Of a DNA stretch of 64,000 bases, positions 54,177-64,000 are shown in pieces. The stretch is from Monosiga brevicollis MX1. Lineage: Eukaryota; Opisthokonta; Choanoflagellata; Craspedida; Salpingoecidae. The notes beneath the pieces were generated by a model. The model did not search any database and was not told where the DNA came from. It saw only the letters and a program-made list of their open reading frames with translations. The DNA lies in assembly GCF_000002865.3 (NCBI RefSeq), contig NW_001865066.1, positions 404,143 to 468,142 on the forward strand, in the 5' to 3' direction. How positions within the stretch are numbered: the stretch's first letter is position 1; the number at the start of each line of letters is the position of its first letter. The translations under genes were made by a program, and so were the position numbers.

Positions 54177-54962
54177 GTTGGCGTGTCGAGCGAGCCTGAG
54201 CTGACGCACAAATTCTTCACAAAGTGTGTGTCTGCGTCTTCAGGGTTGGCTACCCACCCCCTGTTTCAGCACACGCTCGACGAAACAGCCAAGACGCAAG
54301 GGCAATGGCGAGTAGCCAGGGAGAAGGCGAAAGGGTTTGGCGAAGCAAGGTGCCGCCGCCACGACGCGATCGATCGCCGCCTGGGCGCCGCTCACCAACA
54401 GCCGACAGAGAAGGGTCTGACAATCGAGCGTCAGGCAGAGAGTAGGGCGCAGAGACTTGGAAAATGGTTCCAAGCATAAAGGGGGTTTGGCTAAGCGGTC
54501 AGAGAACCGATTCGAGCGGTGCGTTGTGTCAGAGGTTGAGAGCAAAGGTCAAGGTGTCGTCGTGTCAGCCTCCGGCTTTTGTGTTGAGGAATGAAATCGC
54601 CACAACATCTGTTGTAAACAACCTATATCAATGGAACAACAGCAGTTGTCAATCACACAATTTTTTATTTGTCAGCATAGCAAGGGCCAACTTCGGCGCA
54701 AGGAACAAATTTGGCGCTGCTGCTGCTACTGTTGCTTGCATGGCCGCTTGTTGGGGTGGATCCAGCTCATAGTAGCTCATCGCTCATGGCTCAATGGCTC
54801 GGGTGCAAACAGACGCTGGCTTACAGGTAAAAATGAAGGAGGGCTCGTTGGTGGGTGGGTGGTATTTTCTTCGGGACGGCTGATTGTGTCTTGGTGCATG
54901 GCTTGGGCACTTTTTTGCTCTTCTTATCTTCCGTGTGCTTGCTTCTCCGACGACAAGCCATC
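54177..54962. promoter_or_regulatory. divergent 5' region of SRP19 and vWA genes
   Basis: About 785 bp. Open frames in both directions lack motifs; an AT-rich core lies at 54590-54680. No gene seen. Confidence 0.5.
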
Positions 54963-56210
54963 ATGGCGCAAGCCGAGGTGGACGCCTGCCTGGCGGCAGA
55001 TCTCCAGAACGAACAGCATGAAGGGCGCACCCACTTGACCATTTGCATGGATTGCTCTGGTTCGATGATGGGGCCGAAGATGACGCACGCTCGTGAAGGA
55101 ACGCTCTCCCTCTACGCAAACCTCCACCCCGGCGACACAGTGGAGTTGATCACCTTTTCGTCGATGGTCGCGACCGCCATTCCTCGCGTGCTCAAGGATG
55201 ACAGCACAGATGATCGCTTTGCCGCAGCGGTCCAACGCATGTGTGCTCGAGGCTCCACCGCTTTTTATGACGCCATTCTCAAGGGCCTTGAGAGTCTCTC
55301 CCGGGCCGATGCCCTGCGAGGCAATGATCAGAAAGCAAAGGCGGATCAGGCCGAGCGCACCGTTTCCACCAAGCGTGTGCTCGTCGTGGTGACCGATGGC
55401 GAGGATACAGCTTCGCATCGTGCTCTGTCAGACGCCGTGCATGCCCTGGCTCAGCCATATTTGGACAACTTTATGTTTGTGGTCATGGGGATCAATCTCA
55501 TGCACCAGGGCTTGGAAGCGGCAAACGCCTTGTGCCAATATACGCACTGCAAAATGTACAAGGTCAAGACGCAGAGCGCGCAGTGCACCGCCATGGGCAC
55601 GGCTTTTGATCGAGCCGCCACTCGCATGTTTGACAACTCCATGACGTGCTTTTCTTCCGATGCAGCCCCAATTTTGCGCTCGTCCCAGCGCAATGCCTCG
55701 CGCTGCTGCTCTTCCGTATCGAGCATGGAAGCTTTGGAAGATCGCTTGGCAGACTTTGATAGCGACGAGGAAGAGGTGGATGTGGCTTGCGCCACCTCTG
55801 CAACGCGCCGTCGCCAGCCCACGTTTAGGTTGTCGCGGGTGGGGCGCCGAGATCGCGCCGGCAGTGTGTCTTCGGACGATTATTCTGACGCAGATTCCGA
55901 AACAACGGATTCGGAGGACGAATACTGTGAGGACTTGGCGTCGGACGCCGACGCCACCGAGCTACCACCGCGACCCGGTGGCGGCTTGACACCCCCGCAC
56001 ATGGCGGCCTCGGGCTCGAATACGGGTGGCTCCTGGTTTTCTCAGCTGGGGCGCCGAGTGTTTCAGCATCTGCGCCTAGTTGGAACCCAAGGTCGCGTGC
56101 TCCAGGTGGACGAGCTTGACCAGCCCGCAGAACCCGTGGGTGAAGTGAGCAACAACGGTGGGCTCCCCGTCGCGTCTTCCACCTCCCCGCCACCCCCATA
56201 TCAACCATGA
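54963..56210 (+). CDS. von Willebrand factor A domain protein with acidic Ser region and PPxY tail
   Basis: An intronless frame of about 415 codons from the first in-frame ATG at 54963. The vWA domain fills about residues 20-225 and has a complete metal-ion-dependent adhesion site: DCSGSM (DxSxS) after HLTICM, the Thr of CARGSTAFYDAI and the Asp of VLVVVTDGED. Helices around them (REGTLSLYANLHPGDTVELI) look like intracellular vWA proteins, and there is no signal peptide, so it is probably cytosolic. The C-terminal half is disordered: SDEEEVDVA, then DDYSDADSETTDSEDEY (many CK2-type sites), and the very end is PPPPYQP, holding a PPxY motif that binds WW domains such as those of Nedd4-family ligases. 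No family with this layout is recognised. Divergent from SRP19. Confidence 0.85.
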   Translation: MAQAEVDACLAADLQNEQHEGRTHLTICMDCSGSMMGPKMTHAREGTLSLYANLHPGDTVELITFSSMVATAIPRVLKDDSTDDRFAAAVQRMCARGSTAFYDAILKGLESLSRADALRGNDQKAKADQAERTVSTKRVLVVVTDGEDTASHRALSDAVHALAQPYLDNFMFVVMGINLMHQGLEAANALCQYTHCKMYKVKTQSAQCTAMGTAFDRAATRMFDNSMTCFSSDAAPILRSSQRNASRCCSSVSSMEALEDRLADFDSDEEEVDVACATSATRRRQPTFRLSRVGRRDRAGSVSSDDYSDADSETTDSEDEYCEDLASDADATELPPRPGGGLTPPHMAASGSNTGGSWFSQLGRRVFQHLRLVGTQGRVLQVDELDQPAEPVGEVSNNGGLPVASSTSPPPPYQP

Positions 56211-56801
56211 ACGACTTTGAATATGGTTTCTGGCATGCACGATGCACGGGCACGGCAGCAAGAAGCAGAGTTGGAAGAAAAGTCGAGTTGAGGCTCTGAG
56301 AGTCCGAGCTCGATGCCTTGTTGAATATGATGTCTGTCAATATCATGTTGTGGAGTATGTGCAAATTGATAAAAAAATACTATGATGAAGACTCGTCTCG
56401 CGACAGAGAGAGCGTTGCTCAATACCGGGACTGGTAGCCAGGGTGCCCTCCTGCGTTCCGTGTGCACCCATTCCCCTCGGCGGCATTTGAGCACATGAGA
56501 CAAGATGCACAATAAACAACATGATTTGTACCCAGCCACGACTGAATCTATTTTCCATTATCCCCTTGTGCAGCTTACAAAGAGGCGCCCACAGAGAGAG
56601 AGGGCGAGAGCGACAGGATTCTAGTTTTATTGTATTGACATGTAAATTGTTTTTGATAGATGCGCTTAGCACAGTCATGAACATGCGAAGAAGGCGGGAA
56701 GGAGGGCGAATAGGGGGACCCAGACACCGGCATGTCGAGTCATTACAGTTCGATCAAGCATAGGATGCATTGGAAGCCATGTGCTGCCATCATTAGCAGC
56801 G
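56211..56801. other. convergent 3' intergenic region
   Basis: Between the vWA and orphan membrane protein stops, AT-richer than flanks. No gene seen. Confidence 0.6.
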
Positions 56802-57663
56802 TCACAGCGGGTCTTCAGGCCCCCGAGCCGTCTCAGACGGACTCCTGGGCGTGCCTGGGCGGTGTGCCATGCTCACGCTTGAAGCATGCACGGGCTTTGT
56901 ACTGTCAGATGCGCTGGATGCGGTCGTGGTGGCACCGGCAACAACGCTGACCTGCTCGTGAGGGTCGGAGGCCGGGGGAAGATGAGGCATGGCTTGCGGT
57001 GCCTTGTGCTGCTGCTGGCTTGCCACCGTCGCCGCGATTGAAGTGTTTGCATCGATTGAAGTGTTTGCATCGATTGAAGTGTTTGCACCAACCATGGTCG
57101 GCCTCGTGCTCTGGCTGGTTGACAGGGTGGTCTTTGTGGCTGTTCCTTCGGTGCGTGTTGACGATCCTGGTGCGTCGTACTCGTGCCCGGTCACCTTTAT
57201 CTCAGGCGCATTGCGCAGGCAAAGTGCAGCGAATGAGCAAATTCAAGCCGGGTTGGCATGCAGCCGGGCCTTTGGCAAGACGTACAGGGGCTGTCCAGTT
57301 TGATGATTGAGCTTGGGCGGGGGCCAAAGCCGGGTCTTCTTCACCCACACGAGCATTGCGGCAAACCCATAGAAATGCCAACCCAATGACAATGCCCGCA
57401 ACAAATCCTGTAAACCGCTGCACCCCATGCCCCGTACCTAAGCAGCTTGCACGCCGCTGTCAGTCATGCCGCCCTTGCTACCATCATTGAGCGGTGGTTG
57501 CGATCAGGCCACTGACCAGCTGCAGCCCGGGGCGATCCGGGCCCTGCATTCGAAAAATCACCTGGCGAGCTTCACACACAGACAAACCAACACCACAAAA
57601 AAAAAGCCTGAGCTGCCAGACTTTCACCGCCCATCCACCTTACAAAGACGTACCTTGCGCCAT
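56802..57663 (-). CDS. unrecognised single-pass membrane protein
   Basis: Four exons that join in phase: MAQ plus one base (ATG at 57663), then DFSNAGPGSPRAAA, then GTGHGVQRFTGF with a clear membrane helix (FTGFVAGIVIGLAFLWVCR), then from a phase-0 junction (SNWTAP|VTGHEYDAPGSS) a long Ser/Thr/Ala-rich tail to a TGA at 56802. About 210 residues. There is no signal peptide before the membrane helix, so the short Gly/Ala-rich N-terminus probably faces the lumen or outside and the tail the cytosol (RNARVGEED follows the helix). The tail contains three tandem ANTSID units from an exact 18-bp tandem repeat. It has no Cys-rich or enzyme motif. The chain of introns was inferred by eye, so exon 1 could be wrong. 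Confidence 0.6.
57028..57082. repeat. three exact 18-bp tandem units inside a coding exon
   Basis: GATTGAAGTGTTTGCATC repeated three times on the + strand, the third copy diverging at its last bases; on the minus strand it encodes (ANTSID)n. Confidence 0.9.
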
Positions 57664-57747
57664 CGTGCCCTGCAGTCTCCCTTGCCGCCGCCGCCGCTGT
57701 TCCCCGAGCTGGCCGCCGACGCTGCACCACCTCCGCCGCCATTCTGA

Positions 57748-57799
<52 letters not shown>

Positions 57800-58277
57800 A
57801 AAAAGAAAAAAACCTGACATGCCTATCAGGAAGTGTAGTAACCATCACACTTTCTCATCCATCACCATCTCTGTCTCTCTGTCTCTCTGTCTCTCTGTTC
57901 AAATTTTTTTTTCAAAATTTCATTTTCTCTCTCTCTCTGTCTCTCTCTGTGTCTGTGTGTGTGTCTGTCGGCACTGTGGGCAGTGAAGACGGGGGGGGAG
58001 AAGGGGGACGCAGCAGGTTTGTGCGTTTCGTTTTGATGTGATGGGTTGTGCTGGGTGACGGTGTGCAGAGGTCTGCTGCGTCACACATGGGTGTGGTTGG
58101 ACTGACTGGTTGGCTGGCGTTTGATATCTCATGGCACCGAAAGTTGGTAGGCACCGATGCAGTTGGCCCTGGCGGCCACACACCTATCGGTTCTCTGATC
58201 CGTGAACGTCCAACGCCCACGAGCCATCGTTGGCTTGCCAATATCATCAACGTCATGGTATGAAGGGTTTGGCCGCC
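57664..58277. promoter_or_regulatory. divergent 5' region of the orphan membrane protein and CDT1 genes
   Basis: About 610 bp, with a GT array (57748-57797), CT-rich sequence (57860-57960) and a poly-G run near 57992. No gene seen. Confidence 0.5.
57748..57797. repeat. (GT)n microsatellite
   Basis: About 25 uninterrupted GT units just upstream of the orphan gene's start. Confidence 0.95.
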
Positions 58278-60768
58278 ATGTCTTGTGCCTCGCAAGAAAA
58301 CCAAAACCCCCTCCCTTGGGCGCTTTGCTCATCTTGTTGGGGCTTCAACACTCAAACCCGGTTGTTCACGGTCGATGCCCACTTCCAGGACACGACCAAC
58401 CCGATTGCTCCGGCCGTGCTGCGCACCCCGCGCGCCAGTCGTTCGACCGGCCCAAAGGTACGTCGTTCGCTGTCCCCGACGTCGCCAATCTTTCATCCGA
58501 GGCTTCCGCTTGGTCGCTTGACTAAGGGCTGGCCGACCCGATTCTCCTTCTTCCGCTGGCCCTCTTGCATGATCCTACATCTCTCACGCTCTTTCCTCCT
58601 TGGACAACGCTCAAACCTTTCTCTGGCCATTGAAACAGACCCGCGCTGTACGCCGCCTGCAAATTGCAGAGGACCCACCTGCACAACCGCCGCTGGCCGG
58701 TGAAGCAAGCACAAACGACACCGAGGGGTCCGAGCAGGTCTCCGATCAACTACCTGTCCCTTCTACGCCGTCTCGCATCGACGATCTTCTACGCTCTCGA
58801 CGTGAAGCGAAGCGCAGTCGACGAGAACTCTTGCTTGGCCAAAGCGCCGAGGCCCTGCAGGTAACAACAAATTCCTCACCCATCCAACGCCAAATGCCCT
58901 GGCAACCTGGCTCCTCCTCTCACTCCGACCTTGACCTTGGACCTTGCTCGCCACTCGCGTTGCGCTTGCTTCTTCTCTAGCACTCGACACGGTTTTTAGC
59001 AGCTCACCGCCAGCAAGCCAGCAGCCCCACTGCCGAGGCTGAGACGTCGGACGACGACCAAGCAGCCGCCGCATCTGCTGCCCCGGTTCCCACTGACCCT
59101 ACAAGCCCCGCCCAGGTACTTGGCTCGCGCCATCAAAACGCTTGCCCATATAATCATGCCGAATCACTGCCTCTAGCTGCCCAGCGCTGTATGAGAGCAA
59201 TCCTACCGTACTCCTCACGATGCGCAACTCGCTTGGTCGGATGGCAGCCCATCGAGTCTTTTACCCAGCTTAAGGAGCTTCCTCGAGCGCTGCGCCTGCC
59301 CCCAACACATGCCCTTCTTTTACAGCAAGGCGAACAGCTCATCCTGCTTGCCAACCAAATGGCTAAGCGCGGCACACCCACCATGCATCGTCTTAAACCA
59401 CAAGTCGAAGCCGCCTCCCGCCGTCGGTTTGATATGACCACCCTAAGCCACCTCGTGGCTTACATTCCAGACGTATTGCACGTCTCTCGCCTGGAGCCCA
59501 AAGACCGCTCAGATCCCACCCTACGCATTCTGCTGACTGTTCCAGAGGACAGCACTTCAATGGACCGCCCCAGCGGCCCAGCCGATGCTGCTCGAGGTAA
59601 TGATCAAGTGTCGGATGCCACTTCTGAGAGCACTGAGCAGCACGCGGGCAAAGAAGCCAGCTCAACGCCTGGCACTACCCCCGGAACGCCAGGTGATATC
59701 AAACGGGTGTTGGCACCCCAACAGATTGCGCATCTCCATCACATCTTGCGAGCGCGCCTGTTAGACCAGGTCTTTGAAGCCCACGCTGAACATCTGCAGT
59801 CCCTGCCTGGTTCACCGGCAGTTGCACGCGACCAACTGCAGCGCTGGGCCCGTTCCTTTGCGCTTGCGGATGTACCTCTCATAAAACCCGCCTCCTTGCC
59901 GGATCTCAGTCGCTCCCGGCCCATGACAGCTACCGAGGCACTGCAACGTGTGCACACCACCGCACACACCCAGCCGCAAGATACCAAAACTTCTGCCACC
60001 GGGCAACCCACTAAAGAGCCCGAGCCCGAGCCCGAGGCGACGGCCACCATAGCCGGCCCCCAAAACCTCAGTCCCGTCCTTTCCAAGGCCGCCACCCCTA
60101 GGCATCCAACGACTCCGCACAGTCAAGTAGCCAGCCCCAAACAACGCCTCGCTACTGCGCTGCTGTCTGCTGCTGGCCGCGAACGAACCGACACGGCCCA
60201 TGCAGGAGCGCTGCCGGCGAGTCAAGATGGGACGGCTGCCAACGAGGGGCCGCCCGGTGGGTCCACGCTGGCACCCACAACCAGTGGCCGCTTGCTGCGA
60301 GAAGGCTTGGTCTCCTCTGACATGCTGTCACGCATCGCAAGCCGCCAGAAGCAGCGCACTGAAGCCCAGCTCACGATGGCCTCGCTTCAGAGTCAACGAC
60401 AGCACGAATTGGAAAAATTGCCCGTTGTAGTGAATGCCTTGTGGGGCTCGTATCGACTCAAAAGTTCGCAGCCTCTACCGAATGCCATCGAGGCCGTCAG
60501 CAAATCATGCCGCATGGCTCGTGACGTGGCCGAGCGGCAGATCCGCTTTGCTGCTGAAACGCTGCCTGACTGGTGCCAAATCTTGGAACGAGATGGCCGG
60601 ACCTTTTGCAAGATCAACCGCAAGCAAACGCTGGGCGAGGTACGCACTCGGTGCTTCAAGTCTTGACCTTTGCTGCACAAATATAACATGTCCTGGTTTC
60701 CTCTTTTCTTGGCTAGGTTAAGAAGCAGATCGATATTCGGCGTAGCACGGCTGCGCAGGCTGACTGAC
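58278..60768 (+). CDS. CDT1: DNA replication licensing factor CDT1
   Basis: CDT1 loads MCM2-7 on origins in G1 with ORC and CDC6. Five exons: 58278-58457, about 58641-58860, 58981-59115, about 59182-60639 and 60718-60768, about 670 residues. The ATG at 58278 is in a strong context (GCCGCCATG). The big exon starts the geminin-binding/winged-helix region: LPRALRLPPTHALLLQQGEQ, MHRLKPQVEAASRRRFDMTT, LSHLVAYIPDVLHV, matching human '[27 protein letters not shown]'. Then LHHILRARLLDQVFEAHAEH and DQLQRWARSFALADVPLIKP (human [20 protein letters not shown]), a disordered stretch, and the C-terminal MCM-binding winged helix (SDMLSRIASRQKQRTEAQLT, RQIRFAAETLPDWCQILERD). Exon 2 has RRLQI, a cyclin-binding (RxL) motif where human CDT1 has RRLRL. 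The stop is TGA at 60766-60768. Converges with the UROD-HMBS gene. Confidence 0.93.
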
Positions 60769-61145
60769 CGCATCAATGTGGTGCGACATGCATCCTCTCG
60801 TCGGTTGGCCACCTTGAGGCGGTCGTGCGGAGACCTACTTCCTGGCCGCAAAAGCCCATTTGTCATCACCCATCACCGTAACCCGCAGCGTAGAGCTACC
60901 GATTGCTCAAGCTTTCATCCCTGACCCAACCCGTTCTGGACCAGTCTCGTATTCAAGCCGACCCGAGGAACCAAATGTGAAACGGAAAAAAATAAATAAA
61001 AAAAAAATTGAATATGCCAGATAAATTGGAGTGACGTTGTCGTCTAAACTTTTTCCCCATTGCTCATATCACTAATTCTTGCGCACGATTTGAAACGATG
61101 CTGTTAGGGTCTTGAGGGGTCGAGGTTGGCAGAGCCGTCGTGCCA
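60769..61145. other. convergent 3' intergenic region
   Basis: About 377 bp with an A-rich AATAAATAAAAAA tract near 60988, a likely polyadenylation signal for CDT1. No gene seen. Confidence 0.6.
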
Positions 61146-64000
61146 CTACTGGGCCTGAGCAGCGGGTTCTTGGACCTGCTCCCGAAGCTCGGCCAAAATG
61201 GCTTCGCCGCCTTCTTGGCGCAACTGTGATTGCACCAAATCAAAAGGTTCCAAAGCACACACAAAGAACCCAAGTGCAGATGTGAGATGATTACGGTGCT
61301 GAACCACATGCCCGGGAACAGCGCGTCGAGCCATTCCTTCAAACAACAAGGATGCTGTGCTGACCTTTTCGCACAGCCGCGAACCCAGGGCCTCGGCTTC
61401 AGGGACGGTGGTGCACGGTCCGCTGATAGAAACGAGGCAGCGGCGCTGGCCATCGAGGCTCGCCACCAGGCCCTCCAAGAGCAGCTCTCCGCTAGCCAAG
61501 GTTGAGGTTGTGGCAATTGGGAGGGAGCAGCCGCCTCCAATGGTGCGCAAGAAAGCGCGTTCCGCCCGACAACGCAGGGTCGTTTCTTTGTCCTCCAAGA
61601 CGGCACACAGTCGAGCCACCTCTGCATCCTTACCGCTTGCGTCCGTAACTTCACGCACCTGTGTTTTTAAGCATGTCGGACACCGGTCAGTGGCGTGCAC
61701 AGGGAGAGCGATGTGTGCAGGTGGGCTGGACCAACCTGGATACCAAGAGCGCCCTGCCCAATGGCATGGCGGCTGACGGTAAGTGGCAGGAACTGTCCAA
61801 TGCGAGCTTCCAGACCGAGGCGAATGAGACCAGCTGCAGCCAAGCAGAGGGCATCATAGCCATTGGCCGGATCGTCCAACTTGCGAAGGCGGGTCATCAC
61901 GTTGCCGCGGACGGGTGCAAACCGAAGCTGTGGGTAGGCGGCAGCCAGCTGGGCTCGACGGCGCGTAGAACTGGTGCCGACGACTGCTCCGGCAGGCAGC
62001 TGGGCCAAATCCTTAATTTCAGAGTGGCGATGGTGGAACACAACCACATCGCGTGGATCCTCGCGTGGTCCAATGGCAGCCAATTGAGTGCCAGGCGAAA
62101 TGGTGGACGGCAAATCCTTCAGAGAGTGGACCAGAATGTCCACCTCTTGGGCCAAAAGGGCGCGAACCAGAGCGTCTGTGAAAATGCCAGTGGTGGAAAA
62201 CTTGTTGAGGTCGAGGGTCAGGTTGGCATCGCCAACGGTCGAAAGCGGCACCACCGAGAAGCGCACGCCGGGGTGGGCGCGCGTCAAGCGCTCAACGACC
62301 CAGCGCGTTTGCCACATGGCAAGTACTGAGGAGCGCGTGCCGATGCGAATGTGCGGGCTTTCGCGACGAAAGGCATGCACGGCATCCACCAGAGCCGCCA
62401 CGGCCCGGGGCTCCATCGTGGGGGTCATGCCATGACCCAAGTTGGCAATGTGGCCACGGGCGGGAAACTTGGCCATCATCGCGCCGACCCGCGCGCGGAT
62501 GACATCGTCTGAAGCGTACATGACCGCAGGATCCAGGTTGCCCTGCAGCGCAACGCGACCCTTGAGGAGGGCGGCCACCTGTTCGACATCAGCTGTCTCG
62601 TCCAGGCCCTGCGTTGCAAAGAGATTGGTTAGAGAGGGCAGGGTGAGCAAGAAGAACATCCCATGAACATATGAACAATTGGCTTATGGACGCCAAATCT
62701 CGTCAGAACAAGGTTGTTTGGCGGCGCAGACAAGGATGAACCACCTGAACGTCGTAGTCGGTGTGCTCAAGGTCTTTCATGGCCCAAGCGGCGCCCTTGG
62801 CAAAGCAAATCATCGGAACGGCCTTGGGGCCAAGCAGGGCCTTGACTGAGCTGGCAATGCGTGCGAGACGGGGCAATACGAATTCACGGAAAATGTCGTG
62901 CTGCAGACTTCCTGCCCACGAGTCGAAAACCTAGAAGATGGGCGAGAAGAGAATGCAAACCGGGCCGGAAAGGTCAGCAGCCGATGGTGGGGGGTGGGGG
63001 TGGGGGGTGGAGTTGATGGGCCACCGGCGCTACCAAGGGGCATGATGTATGCACCTGAAGCATTTGGGCTCCAGCATGGACTTGGCCCACCAAATACTGG
63101 ATGGTACAGTTTGTAATCATATCCAGGAGGCGGTGGGAGGCCTCGGGGTACTGGTAGAGCCATGCGCGGGCCTTGTCCCAGGTCTTGGAGGATTTGCCTT
63201 CGATCATGTAGGCGAACAGCGTCCATGGGGCGCCTGCAAAGCCAATGAGGGGGGCATGGCCCTGAAGTCGATGGCGAGTCAATGTGATGGCTTCGAAGAC
63301 GTAGCCGAGCTCGGCTTGGACGTCCACTGAGGGGTTGAGTCGTGCCAGATCTTCCGGGGTCTCAATGGGTTTGGGGAAGACTGGCCCAATGCCTGAGGCA
63401 GCACAAAGGCGTGAGGTTGCAGAGCAGGGTGGGGGCAAGGCATGACCCCGCAGCTGTGAGGTGTACGCAAGAAATTTGGGTCGTCACAACATAGGCGGGA
63501 CGGACGCACCAGGCTGCATGAGGCACTCGAGACCCAGGGCCTGAGGCACGACCAGGATATCGGAAAAGATGATGGCCGCATCTGTGGACGGCTCGCGAGG
63601 GCAAGGATGAGGAGGCGGCGGTGTGGGAGGTGTACCAGGGGAGGTAAAAAAAGGGGGGTTCAGTGGTGGCAATGCGGCGATGGCGACGAGCGGAGACAGC
63701 CACTACCCAGGGGAAAGCGAACGAGAGGCTGAAGGGTGAGCTGGCAAGCAATGGCCGGTGTTCGGCAGCGCACGAAAAAGTCGATGCCATGGCTGGCCTG
63801 TTTGGAGGCGAAGGAGAAGGTTGGCATATAGAGCAACAGTGAGAGGGGAAGGGTTGCAATGGCACGGGCTCGCGCAGTGCAGGAAAAGCGGCTTGGCAGT
63901 GCAGGAACGAGCCTCGAGAAATTCTGGCAGATAACGACCAGCCTGGCGCATGACCCAAACGGGAACGTAGGGGGTTTCTTCGCCCCGGGCTGCCTGCAGA
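61146..64000 (-). CDS. UROD-HMBS: fused uroporphyrinogen decarboxylase - hydroxymethylbilane synthase (5' end outside window)
   Basis: UROD makes coproporphyrinogen III; HMBS makes hydroxymethylbilane; both act in haem synthesis. The UROD half comes first: [20 protein letters not shown] (window edge), [109 protein letters not shown] and [20 protein letters not shown]. Within the same exon (61700-62625), after [21 protein letters not shown] begins: [71 protein letters not shown]. The last exon has [18 protein letters not shown] with the cofactor-binding Cys, and ends [20 protein letters not shown]. Catalytic residues of both enzymes look intact. UROS, the step between them, is not in the fusion. 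A small intron near 61280 in the C-terminus is uncertain. At least one more 5' exon lies beyond 64000. Confidence 0.93.

Noticed and set aside
54481-54540. tRNA-like GGTTTGGCTAAGCGGTCAGAG with a TTCGAG further on
   Set aside because: A- and B-box spacing and the acceptor stem do not fit a tRNA cloverleaf.

Overview
The window is nuclear DNA from a unicellular relative of animals. Genes carry many short introns (mostly 60-200 bp, GT-AG), genes sit on both strands with little space between them, coding DNA is GC-rich, and there are long dinucleotide repeats and two assembly gaps. The gene set (SIN1, CENP-E-like kinesin-7, kinesin-3, dynamin with PH and GED, FKBP11, RNF25, CDT1 with metazoan-type domains) points to a holozoan. 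A choanoflagellate such as Monosiga brevicollis is my best guess, from gene content and style only. No prokaryotic operons, CRISPR arrays, tRNAs, rRNAs or recognisable transposons or viral copies were seen.

Layout, left to right: possible 3' exon of a membrane protein (-); small PDZ protein (-); SIN1/MAPKAP1, a TORC2 subunit (+); kinesin-3 with a C-terminal talin/HIP1-type I/LWEQ actin-binding module (-); a TG/AC repeat around a gap; CutA (-); FKBP11-like ER isomerase (+); ankyrin-repeat protein (+); CENP-E-like kinesin-7 (-); large PH-REM-RasGEF protein (+); RPAC1/POLR1C (-); dynamin (+); ABCB10-like half transporter (-); small acidic membrane protein (+); mitochondrial ribosomal protein bL28m (-); RNF25-like E3 ligase (+); orphan membrane protein (-); SRP19 (-); vWA protein with a PPxY tail (+); orphan single-pass protein (-); CDT1 (+); and a UROD-HMBS fusion of haem synthesis (-), whose 5' end lies beyond the window.

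The genes do not form one pathway. Loose themes are cytoskeletal motors and membrane remodelling (kinesin-3, kinesin-7, dynamin), growth and Ras signalling (SIN1, RasGEF), ER entry and folding (SRP19, FKBP11), mitochondrion and haem (ABCB10-like, bL28m, UROD-HMBS) and cell cycle (CENP-E-like, CDT1). ABCB10 is linked to haem synthesis in animals, so its nearness to UROD-HMBS is curious but may be chance.

The two most notable findings are new-looking protein architectures that can be read directly: a kinesin-3 motor joined to an actin-binding I/LWEQ domain, checked exon by exon for reading phase, and a UROD-HMBS fusion inside one uninterrupted exon. Exon boundaries were inferred by eye from splice consensus, phase and family similarity; no alignment or search was run.
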